Assembly: GCA_027306915.1 (NCBI GenBank)
Contig: DAHUYW010000028.1
Coordinates: 1-51,737 of the forward strand
Length of the DNA stretch: 51,737 nt
Direction: 5' to 3'
Origin: Spirochaetales bacterium
Lineage (GTDB): Bacteria > Spirochaetota > Spirochaetia > DAHUYW01
The position numbers and the translations under genes were made by a program. Positions 24,484 through 33,417 of the stretch are shown piece by piece (position 1 is the stretch's first letter; the number at the start of each line of letters is the position of its first letter). Below the pieces are notes generated by a model. The model saw only the letters and a list, made by a program, of their open reading frames with translations, ran no database searches and had not been told where the DNA came from.

Positions 24484-25533
24484 GTGGGCCTAACGATTCT
24501 GGACATCGCGCGGTACGCGGGAGTCTCCAAAAGCACCGCTTCTCGGGTGTTGAACGGCGACCTCCACGTGTCCAAGAGTGCGCGAGACAAGGTCCTCGCT
24601 GCGGTCAAGGTGCTCGACTACAAGCCCAACGCCGCTGCCCGGAGCCTCGTTCTCAAGAAATCGAACTCGTTCTCCATGATCGTCCAGGACATCCGAAACC
24701 CCTACTACGCCCACGCGAGCTGGATCGCCGAAAGGTTCTTTCACCAAAACGGTTACGGCTTGGTCATTCATAACGCCGACAACGACCTGCAGTTGGAGCG
24801 CGAGATACTCGAGACAATCCGATACCGCGGGGTCGACGGAGTCTTAAGCATCGGGGGGAACCGCAACGTCACGAACATCGTGGACTTTCATCTGCGCGAT
24901 AAGCTGCCCCTCGTGCTCGTCGATCGCGAAGTGCCAGGCTACGACATCCCGGCCGTCAACTTGAATAACCGACTCGGCGGGAAGCTCGCGACCGACCACC
25001 TCTATGATTGCGGCCATCAATCGATCGTCTTCGCAACTTCAGACTTCACCGTTCAAGAGATGCACCGCGGGGAAGGGTACCTCGATGCCATAAAGGAGCG
25101 AGGTCACGGAGTTTCAGAAGGCTTCGTCATCTCCCAGAGCGAAGAGCTCTGGAGCGAGGGGAAATGCCCGCAATTGTCGCAGCTCATCGAGGCGGGACGG
25201 CCGCCGTCCGCGATATTCGCATCGAACGACGTCAAGGCGCTGCAGATCATGCGCATTTTAAAGGAGCACGGGCTCAAGGTGCCGGAGGACGTCTCCATTG
25301 TGGGCTACGACGACATTCCGCTCGTTTCCCTCATGGTTCCTTCGCTGACGACCATTCACCAGCCCTTCAATCATATGGTTGAAGCGGGGGCGAGACTGCT
25401 TCTTGAGATTGCGAACGGCCGCGCCGTCGAGGTAGCGCAGCAGCTGTTTGAGCCATGGCTCATCGAACGGGAGTCAACGATGAAGGTTCGCCCGAAGGAT
25501 CGTTCGGTGAGGAAAATCGGAGCGTCAACATGA
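24484..25533 (+). CDS. LacI-family transcriptional regulator
   Basis: This 349-aa regulator has the N-terminal HTH TILDIARYAGVSKSTASRVLNG (about 3-24), the hinge with LDYKPNAAARSL, and a periplasmic-binding-protein-like sensor domain (SMIVQDIRNPYYAHASWIAE... and PSAIFASNDVKALQIMRILKEHGLKVPEDVSIVGYDDIP). It starts with GTG and a preceding AGGAGGG. Its stop codon overlaps the next gene's ATG (ATGA), so regulator and catabolic genes share a transcript. Two CRE-like operators precede it, suggesting autorepression relieved by a sugar from the pathway. The inducer cannot be deduced. Confidence 0.95.
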   Translation: MGLTILDIARYAGVSKSTASRVLNGDLHVSKSARDKVLAAVKVLDYKPNAAARSLVLKKSNSFSMIVQDIRNPYYAHASWIAERFFHQNGYGLVIHNADNDLQLEREILETIRYRGVDGVLSIGGNRNVTNIVDFHLRDKLPLVLVDREVPGYDIPAVNLNNRLGGKLATDHLYDCGHQSIVFATSDFTVQEMHRGEGYLDAIKERGHGVSEGFVISQSEELWSEGKCPQLSQLIEAGRPPSAIFASNDVKALQIMRILKEHGLKVPEDVSIVGYDDIPLVSLMVPSLTTIHQPFNHMVEAGARLLLEIANGRAVEVAQQLFEPWLIERESTMKVRPKDRSVRKIGAST

Positions 25534-26729
25534 GCGGAAAGCGTCAACTCCTCGAGCAGACAATCGAAGAGAGCGACGGCATCCTGAACCTTGTTGCGGA
25601 GTGGGTGGCGCGGGATTTCATCCCGCCGGGAAAGCGACTGGGGCTGAAAGACTCGGAATATGACGTCGGGAAGCGTGGCTACATCTGCGAGCGGTGGCTC
25701 GCATCCGTGACGAGAGCGGACAATGCGGTAGGGCCCGAGAATGAGGGGCTCAGTCGACTGCGCTTGGATTCTTCCGAGGAAGAGATCACGCTGAAGGAGG
25801 CGACCGAGATCCTCCCGGAGGTGATCATGGGGAGGGCATACGCGGCCGGACATAAAGGACTCGGACGGCTGGTAAAGGTACATGACTTCGGCGCGCGTAT
25901 TCCGCTTCATTACCATCAGATGCAGAAAGATGCGGACCTTCTCGGACGGAACTCCAAGGACGAAGCCTATTACTTCCTGGAAGACGTCGAGCTGGGCCCT
26001 CATCCGGAGACCTTTTTCGGCGTTCACCCCTCAATTGTCGAAAGGAAGCAGTTCGATCTGCTCTTGCCCTATCTCGAAGCCTGGAATAGTGACGCCATCC
26101 TTGGCCTTTCGCGAGCCTACGTGAATGTGGCGGGTGAGGGCTTCTGTCTCCCGTCCGGAATCCTCCACGCCCCCGGAACTGCAGTGACGCTCGAGCTTCA
26201 GGAGGATTCCGATGTGGGCTCCTTTGTGCAGGCTCTGAACGCGGGGCGGATCATCTCGAAGGATCTCCTCTACAAGGATGTCCCGTCCGACAGCCGGAAG
26301 CGCTTCAAGGAAAGGGCTATTCTCGACCAGCTCGACTGGAAGGCGAACGGGGACCCCTACTTCTACGAGAACCATCACCTCGTTCCCATTCCGGTCAAGG
26401 CATCGAGCGAGGAAGGCGCACGGGAGTGGTGGGTCTTCTACAACACCCCGAAGTTCAGCGGAAAGAAGATCGAGCTCGATCCGGGGTCGAGCCTCACGAC
26501 CGCCGAAAAGGGCGTTTTCAGCATCTTCGTGTGGCGGGGGGATGGAGAGGTTGACGGCAACGAGGTGCACGGAGGCACTCCCGGAAAGGATGAGCTGTTC
26601 GTGTGTCACGAACGGGCGACTCGATCCCTGACGATCCGCAACACGGGCCGATCGAAATTGAAGCTCTTCAAGTTCTTCGGTCCCGACATCAACGATGACG
26701 CGCCGCGAATTCCGAAGTATCCGTCGTGA
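25530..26729 (+). CDS. Cupin-type sugar isomerase-like protein (phosphomannose isomerase-like)
   Basis: This is a 399-aa cytosolic protein. The metal site of a cupin is visible: H-Y-H in GARIPLHYHQMQKDAD, Glu in SKDEAYYFLED and His in CLPSGILHAPGTAVTLEL. This order matches class I mannose-6-phosphate isomerase-like proteins. A second cupin-like half follows from about 290 (IELDPGSSLTTAEKGVFSIFVWRG...). Homologues often accompany Gfo/Idh/MocA and TIM-barrel genes in sugar loci. Activity on a free aldose or keto-sugar is plausible; a phosphosugar is less likely, as no kinase is encoded here. It begins in the 4-bp ATGA overlap with lacI. Confidence 0.75.
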   Translation: MSGKRQLLEQTIEESDGILNLVAEWVARDFIPPGKRLGLKDSEYDVGKRGYICERWLASVTRADNAVGPENEGLSRLRLDSSEEEITLKEATEILPEVIMGRAYAAGHKGLGRLVKVHDFGARIPLHYHQMQKDADLLGRNSKDEAYYFLEDVELGPHPETFFGVHPSIVERKQFDLLLPYLEAWNSDAILGLSRAYVNVAGEGFCLPSGILHAPGTAVTLELQEDSDVGSFVQALNAGRIISKDLLYKDVPSDSRKRFKERAILDQLDWKANGDPYFYENHHLVPIPVKASSEEGAREWWVFYNTPKFSGKKIELDPGSSLTTAEKGVFSIFVWRGDGEVDGNEVHGGTPGKDELFVCHERATRSLTIRNTGRSKLKLFKFFGPDINDDAPRIPKYPS

Positions 26730-26764
26730 ACAGGAGCAATCCCGACTAGGAGGAGGTTTAGAAG

Positions 26765-27652
26765 ATGGGAAAGAAAAAGACTTCGATTGGGACCTGGGCT
26801 TACATCTGGGGCGGCTACAAGGAGGCCCCGATAGCGTTCGACGTGGCTCTCGACAAGCTCAAATCCCTGGGGTTTGACGGGATCGAGTTCGGCGCTTTTG
26901 CACCGCACCTCGAATCGAATACCGACCCCAATCGCAAGAAGATAAAGAAGATGCTCGCCGAGCGAGGCCTAGGTGTGTCGGGCATTGCGGCGCCCACCCC
27001 TTCTCCCGCAACGGCGAAGAAAAAGGAATACCTCGACGCCATCAAAGCCAACCTCGATCTCTGCGGCGAGATCGGAAGTCCTAAGCTCCGGGTGGACACC
27101 GTCGATCCGCCGACCGCGATTCCCGGGGGTATGAGCTACGAGGCTTGTTTCTCGAAAGTGGCCGAGCTCTGGCACGAAACGGCAGAGGAATGCAAGAAGC
27201 GAAACGTGAAGCTCATATGGGAGTTCGAGCCAGGATTTCTGTTCAATAAGCCAAGTGAGGTCGTTCGCATGACCTACAAGGTCGACCACGAGAATTTCTC
27301 GATCCTGTTCGATTCGTGCCACGCCTACATGTGCGGCGTGCTAGGGTCACGGCAGATGGGGGCGAAAGAGGTGCTTCCCGGCGGCGTGGTGCAGTTTGCG
27401 CACATGCTCACCGGAAAGATCGGCCACATCCATCTCATCGATTCGGACGGCACCCTGCATGACAACGAGACCAGCACGCATGCCCCACTAGGAACGGGCA
27501 AGCTCGACTTCTCGAAGATCCTGCCGGCCATCATCGAGGCAGGGTATCACGATGAGTGGTGGCCTATCGATCTCTGCTTCTGGCCGAAGGCTCTCGAGGT
27601 CACCGCCGACAACAAGAAAGCGCTGGACAAGCTTATCAAGACCTACGCGTGA
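26765..27652 (+). CDS. Sugar isomerase/epimerase, xylose-isomerase-like TIM barrel (1 of 3)
   Basis: This 295-aa (beta/alpha)8 protein has candidate metal ligands Glu in LIWEFEPGF, Asp in LFDSCHAY, His in HIHLIDSDG and a late Asp in WWPIDLCFW, where relatives usually have Glu. The LFDSCHAY and HIHLIDSDG motifs identify the AP_endonuc_2 superfamily. In oxidoreductive sugar loci such proteins act as epimerases, isomerases or lyases of keto-sugars. The aspartate in place of the final glutamate may mean altered chemistry. It lies 35 bp after the cupin gene with AGGAGG upstream. Confidence 0.82.
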   Translation: MGKKKTSIGTWAYIWGGYKEAPIAFDVALDKLKSLGFDGIEFGAFAPHLESNTDPNRKKIKKMLAERGLGVSGIAAPTPSPATAKKKEYLDAIKANLDLCGEIGSPKLRVDTVDPPTAIPGGMSYEACFSKVAELWHETAEECKKRNVKLIWEFEPGFLFNKPSEVVRMTYKVDHENFSILFDSCHAYMCGVLGSRQMGAKEVLPGGVVQFAHMLTGKIGHIHLIDSDGTLHDNETSTHAPLGTGKLDFSKILPAIIEAGYHDEWWPIDLCFWPKALEVTADNKKALDKLIKTYA

Positions 27653-27679
27653 AACGCGAACCGTGAGGGGAGGAAGCGT

Positions 27680-28759
27680 ATGAAGGGATCGATGAAGGCA
27701 CAGGTCTTCTACGAAGCCGAAAAGATGAAGCTCGAACAGATACCGATACCCCAGATCTCGGACACCGAGGTGCTCGTCAAGGTGCGCAACGTCGGATTCT
27801 GCGGGTCCGACCTCTCCTACTACTACGGCTTGAGCCCGGTCGGAACTCCGACCGGGAAGGGGCCGCTGGTCCTCGGACACGAGTTGACCGGCGATGTAGT
27901 GGAGGTGGGCTCCGTGCCCAAGGCGATGGGCCTCTTCAAACCCGGCGACCGAGTGGTGGTCAATCCGGTCCAGTATTGTGGCGCCTGTGATGACTGCGCC
28001 TCCGGCAACACGCACTTTTGCCAGCATGGAACCGTGCTTGGGGTTACGGTGAATGGAGGATTCGCGGAGTATTGCGCGTCAAAGTACAGCGGCCTCCTCA
28101 AGTTGCCGGATAACGTGAGCTATGAGGCGGGCGCCTGCATCGAGCCGCTCGCCTGCGCTGTGAACGGCATGAACCGTCTCGACATAAAGGCGGGACACTT
28201 CGTGGCCGTTTTCGGACCGGGTCCCGTCGGACTCATGATGGTGGAGCTGGCCAAGAAAGCATACGGCGCCGGGAAGGTCGCTCTCATCGGAACCCGTGAC
28301 TATCGTCTTGAAGCGGGCAAACGCGCCGGGGCAGATTACGTCTTCAACGACAAGGAGCCGAGCTCGAAGTACTACGTGCCGGACGTGAAGAAGGCGATAG
28401 CCGAGGTGACCGGCGGACGGTTGGCCGACCGGGTCATCGTCCCGACGGGATCGACCGAGGGCTTCGAGCAGGCGGTAGAAGCGGGCGGCAATTGCTCCAT
28501 CATTGTGCACTTCGGATTGCCCGACGGCGATGCGGTATTGAAGATACCCGCTTTGAGCTTCCATACCATGGACAAAGAGATCCGTTCTTCGTGGCTTGCG
28601 CCGCTGGTTTGGCCGCAGACGATTAGCATCGTGCAGAAGGGTCTCGTGAACCTGGAGGGCCTGATCACCCACAAGGCGCCTCTCGAGAAGGCGGAGAAGG
28701 CGATCCAAGACCTGCGTAACCGCGTCGGCAATCCTATCAAGTGTGAAATTGTCTTGTAG
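27680..28759 (+). CDS. Zinc-dependent MDR alcohol/polyol dehydrogenase
   Basis: This 359-aa enzyme is of the sorbitol/threonine dehydrogenase type. Catalytic zinc ligands are Cys41 and His67-Glu68 with E155 in IEPLACA. The structural zinc ligands C100, C103, C106 and C114 are all present. The nucleotide-binding loop is VAVFGPGPVGLM. It oxidises a secondary hydroxyl of a polyol or sugar with NAD. The start at 27680 has GGGGAGG 6 bp upstream; a second Met at residue 5 is possible. It is fourth in the operon. Confidence 0.93.
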   Translation: MKGSMKAQVFYEAEKMKLEQIPIPQISDTEVLVKVRNVGFCGSDLSYYYGLSPVGTPTGKGPLVLGHELTGDVVEVGSVPKAMGLFKPGDRVVVNPVQYCGACDDCASGNTHFCQHGTVLGVTVNGGFAEYCASKYSGLLKLPDNVSYEAGACIEPLACAVNGMNRLDIKAGHFVAVFGPGPVGLMMVELAKKAYGAGKVALIGTRDYRLEAGKRAGADYVFNDKEPSSKYYVPDVKKAIAEVTGGRLADRVIVPTGSTEGFEQAVEAGGNCSIIVHFGLPDGDAVLKIPALSFHTMDKEIRSSWLAPLVWPQTISIVQKGLVNLEGLITHKAPLEKAEKAIQDLRNRVGNPIKCEIVL

Positions 28760-28783
28760 TCCGGGAGGGGGAGAGCAGTTACC

Positions 28784-29908
28784 ATGAATGAGACGAAACG
28801 GATCAATGTCGCAGTCGTCGGATTGGGCTTCGGCAAGGAGTTTATTCCGATCTACCAGCGGTACAAGCATGTGGGCAAGGTCGCGATATGCGCGCGCAAT
28901 AAGAAAACGGTTGCAGAGGTCGGCGACAAGTTTGGGATCGACGAGAATTTCCGCTTCACGGAATTCAAAGAGATTCTGAAACGCGATGACATCGATGCGA
29001 TTCACATCGTGACGCCGATTCTCGAGCATGCGAAACAATCCTTGGCGTCGCTTGAAGCGGGAAAGCACACTGCGTGCACCGTGCCCATGGGAACCACCAC
29101 CGAGGAACTAAAGGCGTTGGTGAAGGCCCGCAAGCGAGCGAAAAGGGTCTACATGATGATGGAAACCGCGGTGTACACCCGGGAGTTTCTGTACGCGAAG
29201 AGCCTGGTACAAAGCGGGAAGCTCGGCCGCATCCAGTTCGTTCGTGGTTCCCACATGCAGAACATGGGGCTCGAGGGATGGCCCGAATATTGGCTCGGAT
29301 TCCCGCCAATGCACTATGGCACTCACGCAATTGCTCCGCTTCTCTGCATAACCGGTGCAGCTCCGGAATCGGTGGTCTGCCACGGCTCGGGCACCATAAG
29401 CGAGAATCTCACGAAGCGATACGGATCACCCTTCGCGGTCGAGACTGCGACCTTCAAGCTCAGACGATCGGACGTAGTTGCGGAGGCGACGCGTTCCCTC
29501 TATGAAACGGTAAGGCAGTACCGCGAGAGCTTCGACGTCTACGGCGACAAGCTGGCGTTCGAATGGGAGCAGCTCCAGGACGAGGGGCCCGCGCTCTTTG
29601 AAGGGGGAGAACAAGCACGAAGGATCGAAGTACCGGACACCGACGAGCAGCTCCCGCCGGAGATTGCGCCTTTCACCAAGAGAGAGCGAATAGATGATCC
29701 GACCCATGTCTCCTTTGTTCAGGGCGCAGGTCATGGAGGGTCGCACCCGCATCTTGTGAGGGAATTCATCGATGCGATAGTCGAGGGCAGGGAGTCGGCG
29801 GTCGATGCCGTCACCGCTGCCTATTACACGGGTGCGGGGATCTGCGCGCACGAGTCTGCAATGAAGGGTGGCGCTAGGATAGCCATACCTGAGTTCGACA
29901 GGCTGTAG
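28784..29908 (+). CDS. Gfo/Idh/MocA-family protein without the catalytic Lys (1 of 3)
   Basis: This 374-aa protein has a Rossmann N-terminus (INVAVVGLGFGKEF, then HIVTPILEHAKQSLASLEAGK) and the C-terminal beta-sheet domain with H177-Y-G-T-H181. At the position of the usual E-K-P motif it reads T99-V100-P101, so the conserved Lys that acts in hydride-transfer catalysis is missing. That group is known in some divergent members. Function could be dehydrogenase with altered chemistry, or a non-redox role. Two paralogues in this window (32227 and 41746) keep D/E-K-P. It is embedded in the operon with 20-25 bp gaps. Confidence 0.88.
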   Translation: MNETKRINVAVVGLGFGKEFIPIYQRYKHVGKVAICARNKKTVAEVGDKFGIDENFRFTEFKEILKRDDIDAIHIVTPILEHAKQSLASLEAGKHTACTVPMGTTTEELKALVKARKRAKRVYMMMETAVYTREFLYAKSLVQSGKLGRIQFVRGSHMQNMGLEGWPEYWLGFPPMHYGTHAIAPLLCITGAAPESVVCHGSGTISENLTKRYGSPFAVETATFKLRRSDVVAEATRSLYETVRQYRESFDVYGDKLAFEWEQLQDEGPALFEGGEQARRIEVPDTDEQLPPEIAPFTKRERIDDPTHVSFVQGAGHGGSHPHLVREFIDAIVEGRESAVDAVTAAYYTGAGICAHESAMKGGARIAIPEFDRL

Positions 29909-29928
29909 GAAAGGGAGCGGAGCGAGCA

Positions 29929-30777
29929 ATGAAGATCGGCGTAAACACATGGGTCTGGGTGTCTCCGTTCGGCACGAAGTCCTTCGAGCTCATCCCCAGG
30001 GTCAAGGGGATGGGCTTCGATATCGTGGAGATCGCCGTTGACGATCCCTCGATCATCGATGCGGGTCTCTTGAAGTCGCTGCTCAAGGACAACGGCCTCT
30101 CCGCCACGGTGTGTGGAGCGTTCGGCCCCACGCGTGACATCTCGAGCGACGACGCGAAGATCAGGCGCAACGGAGTCGAGTACATAAGCGAGTGCCTCCG
30201 TCTTGCCGAATCGATCGGGTCCAACCTTTTCGCAGGTCCCGTCTACTCTGCGGTGGGAAAGACCAGGCTCATCGGCGAGGAGGAGAAAAAGCGAGAGTGG
30301 GGTTGGTGCGTCGAGAATCTCCGGGAGATCGCGAAGGTTGCCTCCGATTGCGGCGTGACAATCGGCGTTGAGCCGCTCAACAGATTCGAAAGCGACATGA
30401 TCAATCTCGTGGAGCAGGCGGTGAGGCTGGTCAAGGAGGTCGGGAGCCCGGTCTACAAGATCCACATCGATACCTTCCACGCAAACATAGAGGAAAAGAG
30501 CATCCCCGATGCGATCCGATCGCTCGGAAAGAACATGCTGTGCCACCTCCACGCCTGCGAGAACGACCGCGGCATTCCCGGGACGGGCCACCAGGACTGG
30601 ATCGGCATACGGGATGCCTTGCGCGCGATCGAATACAAAGGCGCGGCGGTCATCGAGTCGTTCACGCCCGGGGCCAAGGAGATAGCGAAGGCCGCCTCCA
30701 TTTGGAGACCGCTCGCGAAGTCCCAGGACGAGCTGGCCCGCGAAGGCGCTAAGTTCCTGAAACGCCTTTTCGGCTAA
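29929..30777 (+). CDS. D-tagatose/D-psicose 3-epimerase-like protein (TIM barrel 2 of 3)
   Basis: This 282-aa protein matches the D-tagatose/D-psicose (allulose) 3-epimerase pattern well: E148 in GVEPLNRFE, D181 and H184 in HIDTFHANIEE, H208 and R214 in HLHACENDRGIPGTGH, and E243 in VIESF, which form the metal and catalytic set. The family epimerises free ketoses at C3. The activity on a particular ketose is an inference. Length is typical. It follows the first Gfo/Idh/MocA gene by 20 bp and precedes the GH4 gene by 27 bp. Confidence 0.87.
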   Translation: MKIGVNTWVWVSPFGTKSFELIPRVKGMGFDIVEIAVDDPSIIDAGLLKSLLKDNGLSATVCGAFGPTRDISSDDAKIRRNGVEYISECLRLAESIGSNLFAGPVYSAVGKTRLIGEEEKKREWGWCVENLREIAKVASDCGVTIGVEPLNRFESDMINLVEQAVRLVKEVGSPVYKIHIDTFHANIEEKSIPDAIRSLGKNMLCHLHACENDRGIPGTGHQDWIGIRDALRAIEYKGAAVIESFTPGAKEIAKAASIWRPLAKSQDELAREGAKFLKRLFG

Positions 30778-30804
30778 TCCAGTTTCTCAGGGGAGAATAC
30801 GGAA

Positions 30805-32223
30805 ATGGCAAAGATAGCAATGATCGGCGCAGGGAGCCTCATCTTCGCGAAAACCCTCATGGCGGACTTCCTTGCGACACCGGCCCTTGCGGGGAGCGAA
30901 TATCGGCTCATGGCGCTCACGCATCGCAGACTCGACAAGATGAAGAGCTTCGTGGACCGCATGGTCAAAGACAACGGCGTGCAGGCAACGGTGATGGCGA
31001 CGACCGATCGGCGCGAGGCTCTCAAGGGTGCGGACTACGTCGTGGTGATGATCCAGGTCGGCGGGGTGGACGCCTTCCAGTTCGACTACGAGATACCTAT
31101 GCGCCACGGGGTCGACGACTGCATCGGCGACACGATGGGACCGGGGGGAATTTTCCGGGCGCAGCGGCACATTCCCGCGCTCATGGAGATTGCGCACGAG
31201 ATGCGGGAGCTGTGCCCGAAGGCCCTCCTCCTCAACTACGCCAACCCCATGGCGATGTGCTGTTGGGCTCTCGGAACGGTCGAGGACTTGCGCTTTGTCG
31301 GCCTCTGTCACGGGGTGCAGACGACGATGGATCTCATAGCTTCGTACGTCGGCGCCAAGAAAGAGGAGATCGACTTCGTAGCCGCCGGAATCAATCACAT
31401 GGCGTGGTTTCTTCGATTGGAGAAGGAGGGCAAGGATCTCTATCCGCTTCTGAGGGCGAACTTCGAGAAACCGGGATACTACGTCAACGAGAAGGTGCGC
31501 GGCGAGGTCATGCGGCACTTCGGTTACTTCATGACCGAAAGCACGGGTCATCTGTCCGAATACCTCCCCTATTTCCGCAAGAACAAGGAAGCCCTCGCCC
31601 GGTACTGCGACGAGCCGGGCTTTGGCGGCGAAACGGGAGCGTACTACACCTACTGCCGCATGATCGACGACAAGTTCCAGAAGCTCGATCCGCTTTCGAT
31701 AGAGTCGACGAAGCTTGGTCCTCGAAGCGCCGAATACTGCTCCCACATCATCGAGGCGGAGGTGACCGGGCGGCCCTTTCGGCTAAACGGCAATATCCGG
31801 AACGACGGGTACATCACCAATCTGCCGCAAGGCTCGTGCGTCGAGGTGCCGATCTATGTCGATCGAACCGGTCTCCATCCTACGCACATCGGGGCGCTCC
31901 CTGCGCAGCTCGCCGCGCTGAATATGACGAATGTGCTTGTTCAGCAGCTGAGCGTTCTCGCGGCACTCTCGGGCGACACCGAGACGCTTGTCCAGGCGGT
32001 GGCGATGGATCCCCTAACGGCCGCGGTTCTTACCCTCCGGGAGATCCGCGAGATGACCTCGGAGATGCTCGATGCGCAACGGAAATGGCTTCCTCAGTTC
32101 GAGGGAAAGAAGGTACGCGAGGTTCCGGCCGTCTCGGTACCCAAAGATGTCAAGCGCCAGCAGGTGCCGACCGATCCGGCGCTGGCAGTGGCAAACCGAT
32201 TTACAAAGCTCGCGGAGGTGTGA
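30805..32223 (+). CDS. Glycoside hydrolase family 4 enzyme
   Basis: This 472-aa GH4 protein uses NAD and a metal ion: the enzyme oxidises C3 of the sugar, eliminates the aglycone, adds water and re-reduces. Seen here are the NAD loop KIAMIGAGSLIF, the N144/N147 segment LLNYANPM, and metal ligands Cys168 (GLCHG) and His198 (GINHMAW). GH4 members act on alpha- or beta-glucosides, alpha-galactosides, galacturonides or phospho-sugars; the sequence does not decide. It is the only recognisable glycosidase in the operon, 3 bp before the second Gfo/Idh/MocA gene. Confidence 0.93.
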   Translation: MAKIAMIGAGSLIFAKTLMADFLATPALAGSEYRLMALTHRRLDKMKSFVDRMVKDNGVQATVMATTDRREALKGADYVVVMIQVGGVDAFQFDYEIPMRHGVDDCIGDTMGPGGIFRAQRHIPALMEIAHEMRELCPKALLLNYANPMAMCCWALGTVEDLRFVGLCHGVQTTMDLIASYVGAKKEEIDFVAAGINHMAWFLRLEKEGKDLYPLLRANFEKPGYYVNEKVRGEVMRHFGYFMTESTGHLSEYLPYFRKNKEALARYCDEPGFGGETGAYYTYCRMIDDKFQKLDPLSIESTKLGPRSAEYCSHIIEAEVTGRPFRLNGNIRNDGYITNLPQGSCVEVPIYVDRTGLHPTHIGALPAQLAALNMTNVLVQQLSVLAALSGDTETLVQAVAMDPLTAAVLTLREIREMTSEMLDAQRKWLPQFEGKKVREVPAVSVPKDVKRQQVPTDPALAVANRFTKLAEV

Positions 32224-32226
32224 CGA

Positions 32227-33402
32227 ATGATCGAAGCAAGCAAAGGTGAAGGAGGGGTCGCCCGCCTCACCTGCGGCATGGTGGGCGGCGGGGCGGGAGC
32301 CTTCATAGGAGAGGTGCACCGGAAGGCTCTGGCCTTTGACGGCAAGGCGGTGCTCGTCGCGGGAAGCTTCTCGCGGAGCATGGAGAACACGCTCGCAACC
32401 GGTGGGAGCCTCGGGATAGCGAAGGAGCGCCTGTACGCCACCTACGAGGAGATGGCGAAGAAAGAAGGCTCGCGGGCGGACAAGATCGACTTCGTCGTAA
32501 TCGTGACGCCGAACAACCTTCATTATCCGGTCGCGAAAGCGTTTCTCGAGAACGGCATCAACGTGGTCTCCGATAAGCCGCTGGTGTGGAGCTCCGCGCA
32601 GGCGGAGGAGCTCAAGCGCATCGCCAAGGAGCGAGGGCTCCTGTTCTGCGTGACTTACACCTACACCGGCTACCCGATGGTGAAGCAGGCGCGGCGGATG
32701 ATCGAAAACGGCGACATCGGCGAGATAAGGTTCGTGTCGGCGGAGTATGCCCAGGACTGGCTTGCGACTCCGCTTGAGACCACCGGCGCGAAACAGGCGG
32801 CGTGGCGGACCGACCCGAAACAATCGGGGATTGCGAACTGCGTGGGGGATATCGGGAGCCACGTGGAGAACACGGTCTCCTACATGACGGGGTTATCCAT
32901 CAAGTCGCTGTGCGCTCGCCTCGACACCTTCGTCAGCGGCAGGCTGCTCGATGACAACGCATCGATCATGGTCAATTACGGAAGCGGGGCGAAGGGTCTG
33001 TACTGGACCTCACAGATTGCAGTCGGTCATGACAATGACCTCCGCGTACGGATTTTCGGCACGAAGGGCGCCATCGAGTGGGTTCAGGAGAATCCGAACT
33101 ACCTCACGGTTTCCTATCTCGACCGGCCGGGCGAGATCCTTTCGCGCGGCAGAGACAAGCTCTATCCGGAGGCGGCGAAATATTCGCGGATCCCCGGCGG
33201 CCACCCGGAAGGCTATCCGGAGGCCTTCGCCAACGTCTACCGCAGCTTCTGCGACGCCCTTGCAAAGAAGAAGGCGGGGGAGAAATTGGCAAGAGAAGAT
33301 CTAGACTTCCCGAGTCTGGAAGCGGGCGCCTCGGGGGTGACCTTCATCGAGAAGTGCGTCGAGAGCTCCAAGGGTGGGGCTTGCTGGGTCAACCTGGAAT
33401 AG
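32227..33402 (+). CDS. Gfo/Idh/MocA-family oxidoreductase (2 of 3)
   Basis: This 391-aa protein has a Rossmann segment GMVGGGAGAFIGEVHRKA and the catalytic D116-K117-P118 (a form of E-K-P). GDIGSHVENTV supplies the usual substrate-side His. It resembles the sugar dehydrogenase group that oxidises C3 of unphosphorylated sugars or glycosides with NAD. It is followed after 15 bp by a TIM-barrel gene; the pairing 'Gfo/Idh/MocA plus xylose-isomerase-like barrel' recurs in oxidoreductive glycoside cleavage systems. Confidence 0.92.
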   Translation: MIEASKGEGGVARLTCGMVGGGAGAFIGEVHRKALAFDGKAVLVAGSFSRSMENTLATGGSLGIAKERLYATYEEMAKKEGSRADKIDFVVIVTPNNLHYPVAKAFLENGINVVSDKPLVWSSAQAEELKRIAKERGLLFCVTYTYTGYPMVKQARRMIENGDIGEIRFVSAEYAQDWLATPLETTGAKQAAWRTDPKQSGIANCVGDIGSHVENTVSYMTGLSIKSLCARLDTFVSGRLLDDNASIMVNYGSGAKGLYWTSQIAVGHDNDLRVRIFGTKGAIEWVQENPNYLTVSYLDRPGEILSRGRDKLYPEAAKYSRIPGGHPEGYPEAFANVYRSFCDALAKKKAGEKLAREDLDFPSLEAGASGVTFIEKCVESSKGGACWVNLE

Positions 33403-33417
33403 TGCAAGGAGGAGACA

